Shown here piece by piece: positions 9,737 to 18,400 of a DNA stretch of 64,000 nucleotides; positions within the stretch are counted from its first letter, which is position 1, and each line of letters opens with the position of its first letter. Below the pieces are notes generated by a model. The model was given only the letters and a program-made list of their open reading frames with translations, searched no databases and was not told the origin of the DNA. The DNA comes from Halosimplex amylolyticum (lineage in GTDB: Archaea; Halobacteriota; Halobacteria; Halobacteriales; Haloarculaceae), in NCBI RefSeq assembly GCF_051414035.1, contig NZ_JBLKNW010000002.1, positions 930,001-994,000 on the forward strand, written 5' to 3'. Made by a program: the position numbers and the translations under genes.

Positions 9737-10444
9737 TCAGTGCAAAGTGAGATACCGGTCCGCATTGCGGGCGTATCCGTCGATTGCGGCCTCGAGGTCG
9801 TCGAGATGTGCGGCGATTTCGCCTACCTGTTCTTCCGGGAGGCCGCTGATGTAGGACCCGAACCGGAACAGTGCCCGTTCGTATCGTCGTCCTGCCATCC
9901 CATCGGGAAGCGTCCGCTCGAAGAAGGCTACGTACTCGCCGTACTTCGTCGTCGACGTGGTCGCGCCTACGGGAAGTGTGTCCGTCCCCGACCGCCGTCC
10001 CGTGAGGAAGACGAAGGCCGTCCAGACCCGGACGTCGAACAGTGGGAAGCGGGCCGAGTACGCGTCGGGGTCACTCGCCGCGAGATGGAGGAGAAAGGCC
10101 GGCGTCACGACCGTCGCGTTCGAGAGCGCCCCTGCGTCGACGAGCTCTCGACCGAGCGTCTCGACGGCCGCCGCGGGTTCCTCGTCGAGAAGCGGTTCGA
10201 GGACTTCGGATTCGAGCACTGGCCGGACACACGAGAAGTCCACACCTCGGCTGAGGTCCTTCCAGTCCCAGAGCTGGGCCGCACGCTCAATGGCGTCGTC
10301 CGTCCCGGCGAGGACGTCGTGGTACGTCCGGTCTGGGTCTTCGGCGGTCTCGTAGAACGTCGTCCAGAACGCGACGTTGATCGGTGGGGACACACCGACA
10401 CGTCCGCGTGGTTCGCCTTGAATCGTACTGATATCGCTCTCCAA
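9737..10444 (-). CDS. Hypothetical haloarchaeal protein
   Basis: A 235-residue acidic, mostly helical protein that I do not recognise. It has aromatic-rich helices (VAFWTTFYETAED near residue 25, VRVWTAFVFLTGRRSG near 140, YGEYVAFFERTLPDG near 165) and no obvious catalytic motif, signal peptide or membrane segment. Composition matches the surrounding chromosome. It is divergent from the gene at 10539, with a shared 94-bp promoter region. No function is proposed. Confidence 0.65.
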   Translation of the reverse strand: MESDISTIQGEPRGRVGVSPPINVAFWTTFYETAEDPDRTYHDVLAGTDDAIERAAQLWDWKDLSRGVDFSCVRPVLESEVLEPLLDEEPAAAVETLGRELVDAGALSNATVVTPAFLLHLAASDPDAYSARFPLFDVRVWTAFVFLTGRRSGTDTLPVGATTSTTKYGEYVAFFERTLPDGMAGRRYERALFRFGSYISGLPEEQVGEIAAHLDDLEAAIDGYARNADRYLTLH

Positions 10445-10485
10445 GCTCCACTTCTCCGACTACCTGGTCCCGGCCGCCATGAAGA

Positions 10486-10495
10486 TATTTAACGT
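10486..10495. promoter_or_regulatory. AT-rich core promoter between divergent genes
   Basis: AGATATTTAA is the only AT-rich box in the 94-bp gap between the genes starting at 10444 (minus) and 10539 (plus). It lies 40-50 nt from both start codons and could serve either strand as a TATA element. Confidence 0.35.
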
Positions 10496-10538
10496 CGAGC
10501 GGTCCTTCTAGACCTAACACGCACCGAGGCTCGAATAG

Positions 10539-11654
10539 ATGGGACACCTCTCGCCCCCTGAACGCGCGCTCGTCGACGAGCTGCTGGACTGCATCGCCGA
10601 GGCGATGCGTCGGCAGGACGACGTCGATCCCTCGTACGCGAGCAAGACCAAGCTACAGAAGCTCTGCTACCTGGCCATCGACGAGTTCGATCTCTCGGTC
10701 ACCTACAGCTGGTACCTGGCCGGGGCGGTCATGCCTGGCGACGGCGCGACACCGGCTGGACTGCAGTCCTCGTTCGACGACCTTGAAGGACCGGCGGAAC
10801 CGACCCTGCAAGCGGACGAATCGGCAGCGCCCAGCGACACGGACTCGGCGACGGACGCCACTGACGGCGTTAGTGCTCCTCTCGACTCCGCAGCTTCCCC
10901 TGCGGACGACGAAACTATCGATCCAATCCTGTTCTCCCCCCAGAGCGCCGGAGAGACCGACCCGTCGCCGGATGGACTCGTCGACCGGCGCGCGGACGTT
11001 GTCGATTTTTACGTGGCGACGCTCCCGGACGTGTGGCACCAGAGTACGATGCGATTCCTTCAGAACTTCTATCTCGAACACGCGCCCGCGGCCTATCGCG
11101 ACCTCTACGTCCAGAGTACGCACCTCCGGACGCGGTTGCGCGACGTCGAAACGGTCGTTGAAGCCATTACCGAGGGCGATCAACCCACGCAGTCTCTCGA
11201 CGCACTCGTCAACGACGTCGGGCTCGACATCTCGGATCTTCACTGTTCCATCCAGTCCTCGGAGGAACTCCAGGCGACGTTCGACGGCTTCGTCCGTGGA
11301 ACCGACCTTATCGAGGACGGATTGTTGATGCTGGCCAACCGCTCCCCGGACGACCTGGAACCCGGGCACGTGGCCACCGTGCAGTCGATGCAGGACTTCT
11401 TCTTCTACTACGTCTGGCGATACCCATGTCTCTACATCTCCCGAGAGACCGCTACAGGGCCCTCGGCGGAGTCGCTGCGGGCGGAGCGAACAGACCGGCT
11501 CGCAGACTTCGAGGACGAATTGCAACGCGAAGCCGACCGGTTCGAACGAGAACTCGCACAGGCCGGACTGCAACCCGACTACACCGATTACAGCCCGCCG
11601 GACGACGACGTGACGGAGACGATCACTTCGCTCGCAGACCACTACATCGAATGA
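10539..11654 (+). CDS. Hypothetical protein with antitoxin-like N-terminus, partner of the PIN gene
   Basis: A 371-residue protein. Residues about 1-65 form a compact domain with the signature YASKTKLQKLCYLAIDEF, then YSWYLAGAVM. This resembles the KLQKLLYYA helix of the Panacea/SocA (DUF4065) antitoxin fold, but the match is by eye only. Residues about 70-150 are an acidic disordered linker, and the rest is helical with a stretch rich in aromatics near 285 (FFFYYVWRYP). Its TGA overlaps the ATG of the PIN-domain gene (ATGA at 11651-11654), so the two are cotranslated. A toxin-antitoxin or immunity pair is the obvious hypothesis, although both proteins are larger than classical members. Confidence 0.68.
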   Translation: MGHLSPPERALVDELLDCIAEAMRRQDDVDPSYASKTKLQKLCYLAIDEFDLSVTYSWYLAGAVMPGDGATPAGLQSSFDDLEGPAEPTLQADESAAPSDTDSATDATDGVSAPLDSAASPADDETIDPILFSPQSAGETDPSPDGLVDRRADVVDFYVATLPDVWHQSTMRFLQNFYLEHAPAAYRDLYVQSTHLRTRLRDVETVVEAITEGDQPTQSLDALVNDVGLDISDLHCSIQSSEELQATFDGFVRGTDLIEDGLLMLANRSPDDLEPGHVATVQSMQDFFFYYVWRYPCLYISRETATGPSAESLRAERTDRLADFEDELQREADRFERELAQAGLQPDYTDYSPPDDDVTETITSLADHYIE

Positions 11655-12343
11655 GCACAGAACCCAGCCCCTCGGCAACACGCGAGGTGTTCGCCGACAC
11701 GTGTATCTTGCTCTCTTTCGTCCAGCGCGAGTGGGAACATATCGACGAGACCGAACTGATCGAATCCGAGTCGGTGACGATCATCGTCAGTGAGTCCGTC
11801 ATCGAGGAGCTAACGACGGTCTCCGAGCGACGCCGCGACATCTATGAGGACATGGTCGATTACCTCGTGGAACTGGACGCCGACATCGAGGAGTACGACC
11901 CGGATGACAGGCACATCTACTTTGCGCGGAACGACGCGAAACATGTCCGGAACCTGCAGATGGACCTCGCTGGACGCGGTGACCGGCGCGAGATTCTCCG
12001 GGATCTGCGGACCTTCGTCCGGGCGGCAGGGCGTCGCGTCGAGTATCTCGAATCACTGCTCGCCGACCAGACGGTGAATCCCATCCCGCCCCTCGAACTG
12101 CGATTCGCCATGGACGACGTCCTGAACCACGACGCAGATACCAAAATCGTCATGGACGCCGCCGCCTGGACTGCCGACGGTGGCTCCGGCGTCCTCGTCA
12201 CACGGGACAGTGATCACATCATCCAGAACGAGGCCCGGATCAACGAGTTGCTCATCGAGGAGCAGGGCTCAGAGTGGACCCTCCAGATCCGGCTCCCGAA
12301 GCATGTGCTCGCTGAATCGACAGCAACGGGGCAATGCGACTGA
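11651..12343 (+). CDS. PIN-domain protein (putative ribonuclease)
   Basis: A 230-residue protein starting at the ATG that overlaps the previous stop; the longer open frame upstream is antisense-like. The N-terminus has strand EVFADTCILLSF with the first PIN aspartate, followed by SESVIEEL (conserved acidic residue on helix 2), and the C-terminal third has DADTKIVMDAAAW and GVLVTRDSDHI, the two later acidic positions of a PIN active site. PIN enzymes are Mg2+-dependent RNases, often VapC-like toxins. This one has a long helical insertion (about residues 60-130) between the catalytic halves. Pairing with the upstream gene suggests the latter controls it. The target is unknown. Confidence 0.8.
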   Translation: MSTEPSPSATREVFADTCILLSFVQREWEHIDETELIESESVTIIVSESVIEELTTVSERRRDIYEDMVDYLVELDADIEEYDPDDRHIYFARNDAKHVRNLQMDLAGRGDRREILRDLRTFVRAAGRRVEYLESLLADQTVNPIPPLELRFAMDDVLNHDADTKIVMDAAAWTADGGSGVLVTRDSDHIIQNEARINELLIEEQGSEWTLQIRLPKHVLAESTATGQCD

Positions 12344-12921
12344 TCGGTTCGGCTGCTATTATCGATTTAAGTAAGATCACTTCCCTGGGACGAATGCCCT
12401 CTTGGCGAGGGCAAACCAGGTTGATCTCCAGATGACGAAAATCGTGCACGATCGCAGCGGTGAACGGCTTCAGGCCGACTCCTATAACAACAGCTCTGAT
12501 GAAGAACAGGAGAAGCGAAAACAACTCGCACGCGGGGGAGTGTGACCTGAATACAGCCCCCTCCGAGATCGGGTACATATTCCAGAGAGAGAAATCCTGA
12601 ACTAGTAGCGTATTGCATGAACTGCAAAATGTGCCGCAGATTGCTGCGCAACCACACGGGAGAATACAGAATATTCGAATAATGGCGAACGAGTTTTCAG
12701 AGAAACAAACCGGGGGACGGTTGTATTTCTAACCATTCCCGTCAAGCCTAAGTCGAACCTGAAGAATCATGGGCGTACACACTCGCATTCATCTAAAACC
12801 ATCTAATCAAACCAATGCCACCTGGTATATCAATTTTTAACGATTCCTATCCACTAGAACAGTGAAACGGGAACACCGATAACTAATCACTCAAACGTGC
12901 TACACAAAAGCGATATTTAAA
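12344..12921. other. AT-richer intergenic region at the left edge of the island
   Basis: This 578-bp stretch has no supported gene. It is clearly lower in GC than the DNA to the left and contains ATTTTTAACG near 12834, which may be part of a promoter for the gene at 12922, although no box sits at -27 from that ATG. A 37-codon open frame (12432-12545, start MTKIVHDRSG, very charged) could be a small protein or a remnant; evidence is insufficient. Longer antisense frames here are basic and look spurious. Confidence 0.45.
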
Positions 12922-15357
12922 ATGGAGCAGGAAAAGTCGGAAAACGTCTCTCAGGGTAGCAAGTCTAGTCCTGAGGAAATGCGTTCGAAAGCACAAGGGA
13001 CTATCCCAAAGGCGGCGTTTACGAACGGGGAGGCAGGACTATTCTCGAAGAAACATCTCTCAGGCAGGTCGATCTATGAGCGTCTCCAAAAGGATGAGGT
13101 TGCGCACTTTCTCCTTGTCAACAAGTCCGACGGCATCATCATCTACACTGCAGATGGAACGGCCAGCGAGTCGATGACCGCCGGTTCCAACTATCGGTCG
13201 ATTATGGCCGTAACCGATCGCCGGATCGTATTTGCATTCGGGGGAGATGAAGACACAATACTCGATATTACGGCAGAAGATGTAACTGGGGCGGAATTCC
13301 AAAGTAGTCTGTTAAAGAAATACGTTACCGTTAGCACGGAGCCAAAACGGTATAAATTTGCAGTTAGCATAGAAGAGTCGTCAGACCCAGAAGATACTGT
13401 CGAGTACATTCAAGATAAGCTCGTTCCCAAGACATCGGTCAGCGAAGAAAGCGTCGAATCAGACAGTTCATTCACGACAGAAGTCGAGAGCCAAGCGCTA
13501 GGGTCGTGGTTCTTGGCCCATACCACACTTCCATCCCAGGACACGCGAAACGTACTCGAGGAAGTAACCGAAAGGCTCGAAACAGTCGACCCGAGCACTG
13601 ATCCCCTCCAAGATGCCATTGAGGAGTATAAATACGCCAAGCAAACGCTTGAGCGTAACGCCAATGAAGCCGGCGTTTCGACTGAGGCGGTCACGGAAGA
13701 ACTCAACAATATCGAGCACCGTCTAGAAACGCTAAGCCGGATCCATGCAGTCAAGGTCGAAGTCAGCCGGAAGCTAGTACTCATGGAAAACGGGATGCAG
13801 GTGCCGGAGCCCAAGCTCCAGGATCTGCAGTCATCGATTGATGCGTCGATTTCCGATGCCGAATCGTTTGACCGTTCGACCACTGAACTGGAAAAGTATC
13901 GTGAGCAGGTTACACACCATCTTGACAAAGCCACTTCTAGGAAAACGGCCGAAGCTGGGCCGGGCTCAGTGGACGAGTCTGGTACCGCCCCAAAGTCTGC
14001 CAACGATGAGGGCTCTACCCAAAATTCCCAAGGAGATTCCAGTGCCGACTCAGGTTCTACAAGTAGCCGAACGACCACGGACCATGAAGAGGGAACCCAA
14101 GTAGAGGCTAAGGCCACGCGGGAGGCTGTAATCGATGCGATTGAACAAGTTTCTGAGCAACTCGAAAAGCGCCCTACGACCTTGGAATTCGAGACGCATT
14201 CGTCCTTGAACTCCTCTGACGCGTACAGGCATTTCGAATCGTGGGGAGATGCGCTTGACGCAGCATCGCTCGACACGGTATCTCGAGAAGAGCTTCTCGA
14301 TGAGCTTCATCGAGTATCAACCGAACTCGGCTTCCTCCCACTCTCGAGCCATGTCGATGAGCATAGCCAATTTTCCGCTTACGACTACCGACAAGTGTTC
14401 GGCAGTGTCACCGAAGCACTGGAAGAAGCGGGGCCCAGTATCCAGGATCGAGTGAGGGCCACTCTTCGGAAGGTAGTCACAGAGACAGACGGTGATCCGA
14501 AAATGGCCGAGTTCGAGGCGGCATCGGATTACTCGGCAGGAGTAATTTACAAGTTCTTCGATAGCTGGGATGACGCAGTCTCGGCGGTTTCACCGACGGA
14601 AACATCTTCCACAAGAGAAGAACAGAAGTTGTCGAAGGGAACAGCAACGGTAGCACAAAACGAGCTGAGTGAATGGTACGAACTCGTCCGGTACCTGAAC
14701 AACCTGTGTACTGCCATCCTAGATGTCCGCCAGAACCAGCTCAACGGCGAGGATATGGATGACCCGATGGTGCAATGGGCTGCCAAGGTGGCAGAATTCT
14801 GGCAAGGAGAAGCTGTGCAGAACGAGGGGTACGGAACGCAACAGGCCGAGCGAAACTCCTTCTCGATGCAGGAGTATCGGGAGATGTTTGGGGATGGGAA
14901 CTGGGTCACTAGGTTCGAGTGTGTTCAAACGAGGCAGCCAAATCCGACGATGCGAGCACTCTATGGTACCCTACTGGACGACGGTCCAAGCGAAATCTAT
15001 CTGCCGGTCGATACTCAGACCGGAGACATCTTTCCGGTTATCGTCGACACTGAGGAGGAACTCGATCGAGCGGTCAAAATGCTAGACCGACTTCCGACGA
15101 AACCTGCTAGTGCCGAGACCGACACCAGCGAAGAACCTAGGGATGAGAGGGTTGATGAAGACAGTCCGGACACGACTCCCAGTTCAGGAGATCTGGAAGA
15201 CGTGAACGGTATTACAGATGAGATTGCGCAGTCACTTTGCGGATCCGGTTATGATACGCATGCCGCCCTGAAGATGGCATCACTAGAGGATGTCGCCGAT
15301 GTCGATGGGGTTAGCGAACAAGTCGCGATGCGGATCAAGCTCGATGTCGGCGGGTAA
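12922..15357 (+). CDS. Bacterial-PH, HEAR-repeat, shared-module and HhH protein
   Basis: An 811-residue mosaic. Residues about 50-170 resemble a bacterial PH domain of the YokE type (LLVNKSDGIIIYTADG, then IMAVTDRRIVFAFG). A coiled region follows, then a Ser/Asp-rich linker. Residues about 395-555 carry three HEAR repeats (REAVIDAIEQV, REELLDELHRV, VRATLRKVVTE, each ending in a FxSW or FGS motif). Residues about 580-730 are the module also found at 1335 and 40645 (LSEWYELV, GYGTQQAERNSFS, EYREMFG, FPVIVDTEEELDRA). Residues about 760-811 are a tandem HhH (VNGITDEIAQSLCGSGY, then VDGVSEQVAMRI). No catalytic site is seen; it is probably an adaptor or DNA-binding scaffold. It is the first plus-strand gene of the island and has lower GC than flanking chromosome. 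Confidence 0.75.
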   Translation: MEQEKSENVSQGSKSSPEEMRSKAQGTIPKAAFTNGEAGLFSKKHLSGRSIYERLQKDEVAHFLLVNKSDGIIIYTADGTASESMTAGSNYRSIMAVTDRRIVFAFGGDEDTILDITAEDVTGAEFQSSLLKKYVTVSTEPKRYKFAVSIEESSDPEDTVEYIQDKLVPKTSVSEESVESDSSFTTEVESQALGSWFLAHTTLPSQDTRNVLEEVTERLETVDPSTDPLQDAIEEYKYAKQTLERNANEAGVSTEAVTEELNNIEHRLETLSRIHAVKVEVSRKLVLMENGMQVPEPKLQDLQSSIDASISDAESFDRSTTELEKYREQVTHHLDKATSRKTAEAGPGSVDESGTAPKSANDEGSTQNSQGDSSADSGSTSSRTTTDHEEGTQVEAKATREAVIDAIEQVSEQLEKRPTTLEFETHSSLNSSDAYRHFESWGDALDAASLDTVSREELLDELHRVSTELGFLPLSSHVDEHSQFSAYDYRQVFGSVTEALEEAGPSIQDRVRATLRKVVTETDGDPKMAEFEAASDYSAGVIYKFFDSWDDAVSAVSPTETSSTREEQKLSKGTATVAQNELSEWYELVRYLNNLCTAILDVRQNQLNGEDMDDPMVQWAAKVAEFWQGEAVQNEGYGTQQAERNSFSMQEYREMFGDGNWVTRFECVQTRQPNPTMRALYGTLLDDGPSEIYLPVDTQTGDIFPVIVDTEEELDRAVKMLDRLPTKPASAETDTSEEPRDERVDEDSPDTTPSSGDLEDVNGITDEIAQSLCGSGYDTHAALKMASLEDVADVDGVSEQVAMRIKLDVGG

Positions 15358-15381
15358 TCGAGGACGGGGGCAATATGACCG

Positions 15382-15389
15382 AAAATATG
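15382..15389 (+). promoter_or_regulatory. TATA box of the helicase-nuclease operon
   Basis: AAAATATG is centred about 27 nt before the ATG at 15413, the spacing expected for a leaderless haloarchaeal transcript. It supports the ATG at 15413 as the start and marks the beginning of the tightly packed operon running to 30050. Confidence 0.55.
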
Positions 15390-15412
15390 CGTACTAAAAT
15401 GGAAATCCGATA

Positions 15413-18400
15413 ATGCACTCACCACAGCGTACACTACATTCCGCAATTGACCGTGCGTCAGAAATCACCTGGTGGAACCGCCAGATGACTCGTCTCGACG
15501 AGGTCGTCAGCGACGAGGAAGCGACATCGTTCGTCCGGAACGAAATTGTCGAGCAAAAGGGCCCCTACATCGAATTCGTCGACGCTCCGAAGTTTCACGA
15601 CCAATCGGCGGCTGAGTTCCTCGGCAATCTTGACTACAGTACCGAGCTCATCAACGCGATCGTTGGTGAACTGTTCGACGGCGACTCGAACGGGTCGCTC
15701 TACAAACATCAGGCAGAGACGATGAAGTCGATCGCAACGGATCCGAACGACAACGTTCTGGCGGTACCTACTGCGACGGGGAAGACGGAGTCCTTTTTCT
15801 TCCCGATCCTTGACCACTGCCTCTCCACTGATGAACAGGGGTTGAAGTCACTCATCGTCTATCCGATGAAGACACTCGGTGTCGACCAGCTCAACCGATT
15901 CATCTCTTATCTCGATCGGATCAACCGTCATCGGGACCCCGAAGATAGAATCACCATTGGGATCTGGGATTCCGATACACCAACCCGGATCGGGACCCGG
16001 GACCACGAGATCGAGGAGGGCTCGTACATTCGGGGCCTCGAGTGTCCACGGGAAGAAGGTGAGAAGCTCCGAATCCTCGGGGACATGACGGTCGGCACTG
16101 AAGACAACCAGTACTCCTGGATCCGCGTGACACGGGACGCGATCAGAAACGGCGCAGATATCCTTCTCACGAATCCCGAGGCGCTCGACCACATGTTCGT
16201 GAGCAACAACACGGAAACGCGTGAGATGCTCGGGGAAGACCCAGGCCAGCATCCAGTGGAACATGTCGTCTTCGACGAAGCACACGTCTGGAGCGGCATT
16301 TCTGGTGCTTCGGTTCGGCTGCTTTCGGAGCGACTCAAATCGTTCTATGCAGAGAGGGATCCCCAGGTCACGATGGTGTCCGCAACCGTGGATAACCCCA
16401 AAGAGCTCGCCCACAAACTTACTGGAACACCCGAAACGGAGATAAACTCGATTGCCTTCACCCCACGGAAATTCCCTGTCGAGTCATCCCCCTCCTTCGA
16501 CCGGTTTGCACCTTGTGACCTCGGTGAGATCGCTGCCGTTCTCGCCCTTGCCGATTCCAACGACTTCACCCTCGAGGACCTTGCCGAAGCAGGTCTAGTC
16601 AACGCCTATGAGACGGCTTCTGAAGTAGGTCTTGTCTCAACCACTGCTAACGGCGCTGTGACCTTTCGGGATGGGTTCGATTGGATTCGGAGACCCATAA
16701 CGACTGAAGTTAGCACGCTCCTCGCGGACAACACGTTCGACTCCGTTGGAGGGGTTGCCGCTACCGAAGAAGGGCAGAATCGTCTTGCCGACGCGCTACT
16801 TGACACCGGAGGGCTTGATACGAAATGGTTTGATTTCGTGGCCTCTGCGGTTCCCGAGGCCGCGGCGTTCGCCAGCTGGTTCGACGACGGAACGACCGGC
16901 GACGTCGGATTCATGCACTACGACGATCTCCTTGCAGAACTCGCCGGCAAGGATGTCGACGATACTGCCGGGGTCCTCGATACAGTGATGGCGTTTGGCC
17001 GCCTTGCCGGGATGGTTACAGAGAAGTTCCATGTTTTCCTGAAACCACCCACTCACGCCTACTTCTGTGAGTCCTGCAACGACGTAACACGGGACAAACA
17101 CTGCCAGACGTGTAACACCCGGAATGCAGAGATCGAATTCTGCAAGCGGTGTCACTATCCGTTTGTTGAATACGACACAGACGACGAAGAGGAGAGATTC
17201 CGACCGTTTGACCAGGCCGCCCCCGTCGACGACTGTCCCGGATGTGGTCAGTGGCCTCGGCTCACGGACATCGGTGTCCCGACGACGAGCCTACTGTCGT
17301 ACATGTTGACGGAGATCTGCCGAACGAGTCCTTCAAAGAAGACACTCGTTTTCTCGGACTCACATAGCTCCGCCGAGTCCGTCGGCGATAGTATCATCGG
17401 CACCGAGTACGGCTTGATGGCGGAGACGCTCTACGTGCAGTATCTGATCGAGAACGGAGGCAGCGCCGACAACTACGAGGCGTTCCGTGCAGTCGCGGAT
17501 GAGCTCCGTGACGCGTACTGGGAGCCGCTCATTCAGAACGAGATCGACGAAGACGGAACGGCGTACAACTTCCTCCGGACGCTTCTTGACGACATCGAGG
17601 GGCACGCCATGCTCCATAACGCCGAGAATCTCCTGGATAGCGCACTCGTCACCGCCGAGGGGGTCACACAGTTCGACGACCCGGTCAAGCGCATCGTCGC
17701 ACACGAAACCTACAAGCTATTCGTGAAGAATCCCGGCGTGAGCTTCTCGAAGAACACTATTGATCTCGAGGGACTCTCATTGCCGAAGATTGCCGACCGG
17801 ATTTCATCGCGGTCTGGATATGACCACGAAACCGTCCGGAGCGTACTTCCTGACGTCCTGAGTACGTTGGTCGACAGGGCTATTGTCGTCGAACAATCCT
17901 GGGAGGAGCTACGACAGGAAATCGCGAACGCGAACGTTTGTGAGGAACGCAAAGAGGAAACCGTCGCGTACATCGAGCAGGTTCGCGACGAATTCAACGC
18001 CGCCGGGATCCAGGAGGAGGAGTCAGAAACAGGCATTCTCACCCGCGTCACGCGACGTGATCAATCGACGCTAACGCTCTTGGAGCGCGCGTCATTCTGC
18101 ACCGGGTGCTACCGGTCATACCCGATCGGGGACGACTCACTTTCCACGTGTCCGGACTGCGGGACGCCAATCGAGTCGTACCAGCGGTTCACTCGTGGGG
18201 AGGACGACACGCTTATCGCCGATCCCGGGTATGCTGACGTCGACTCTGGCTGGCCATACGCCGTCGACCACTGGGCCCACGACATCACGACGCCAATCCG
18301 GGACGGGGCCGAACCTGACTTCATCAGTGTCGGAATTCACAAGGGAAACATCCCCCACACGCTTCGTGGGGCGATCGAAGAGGGGTTCCGAAAGGACGAC

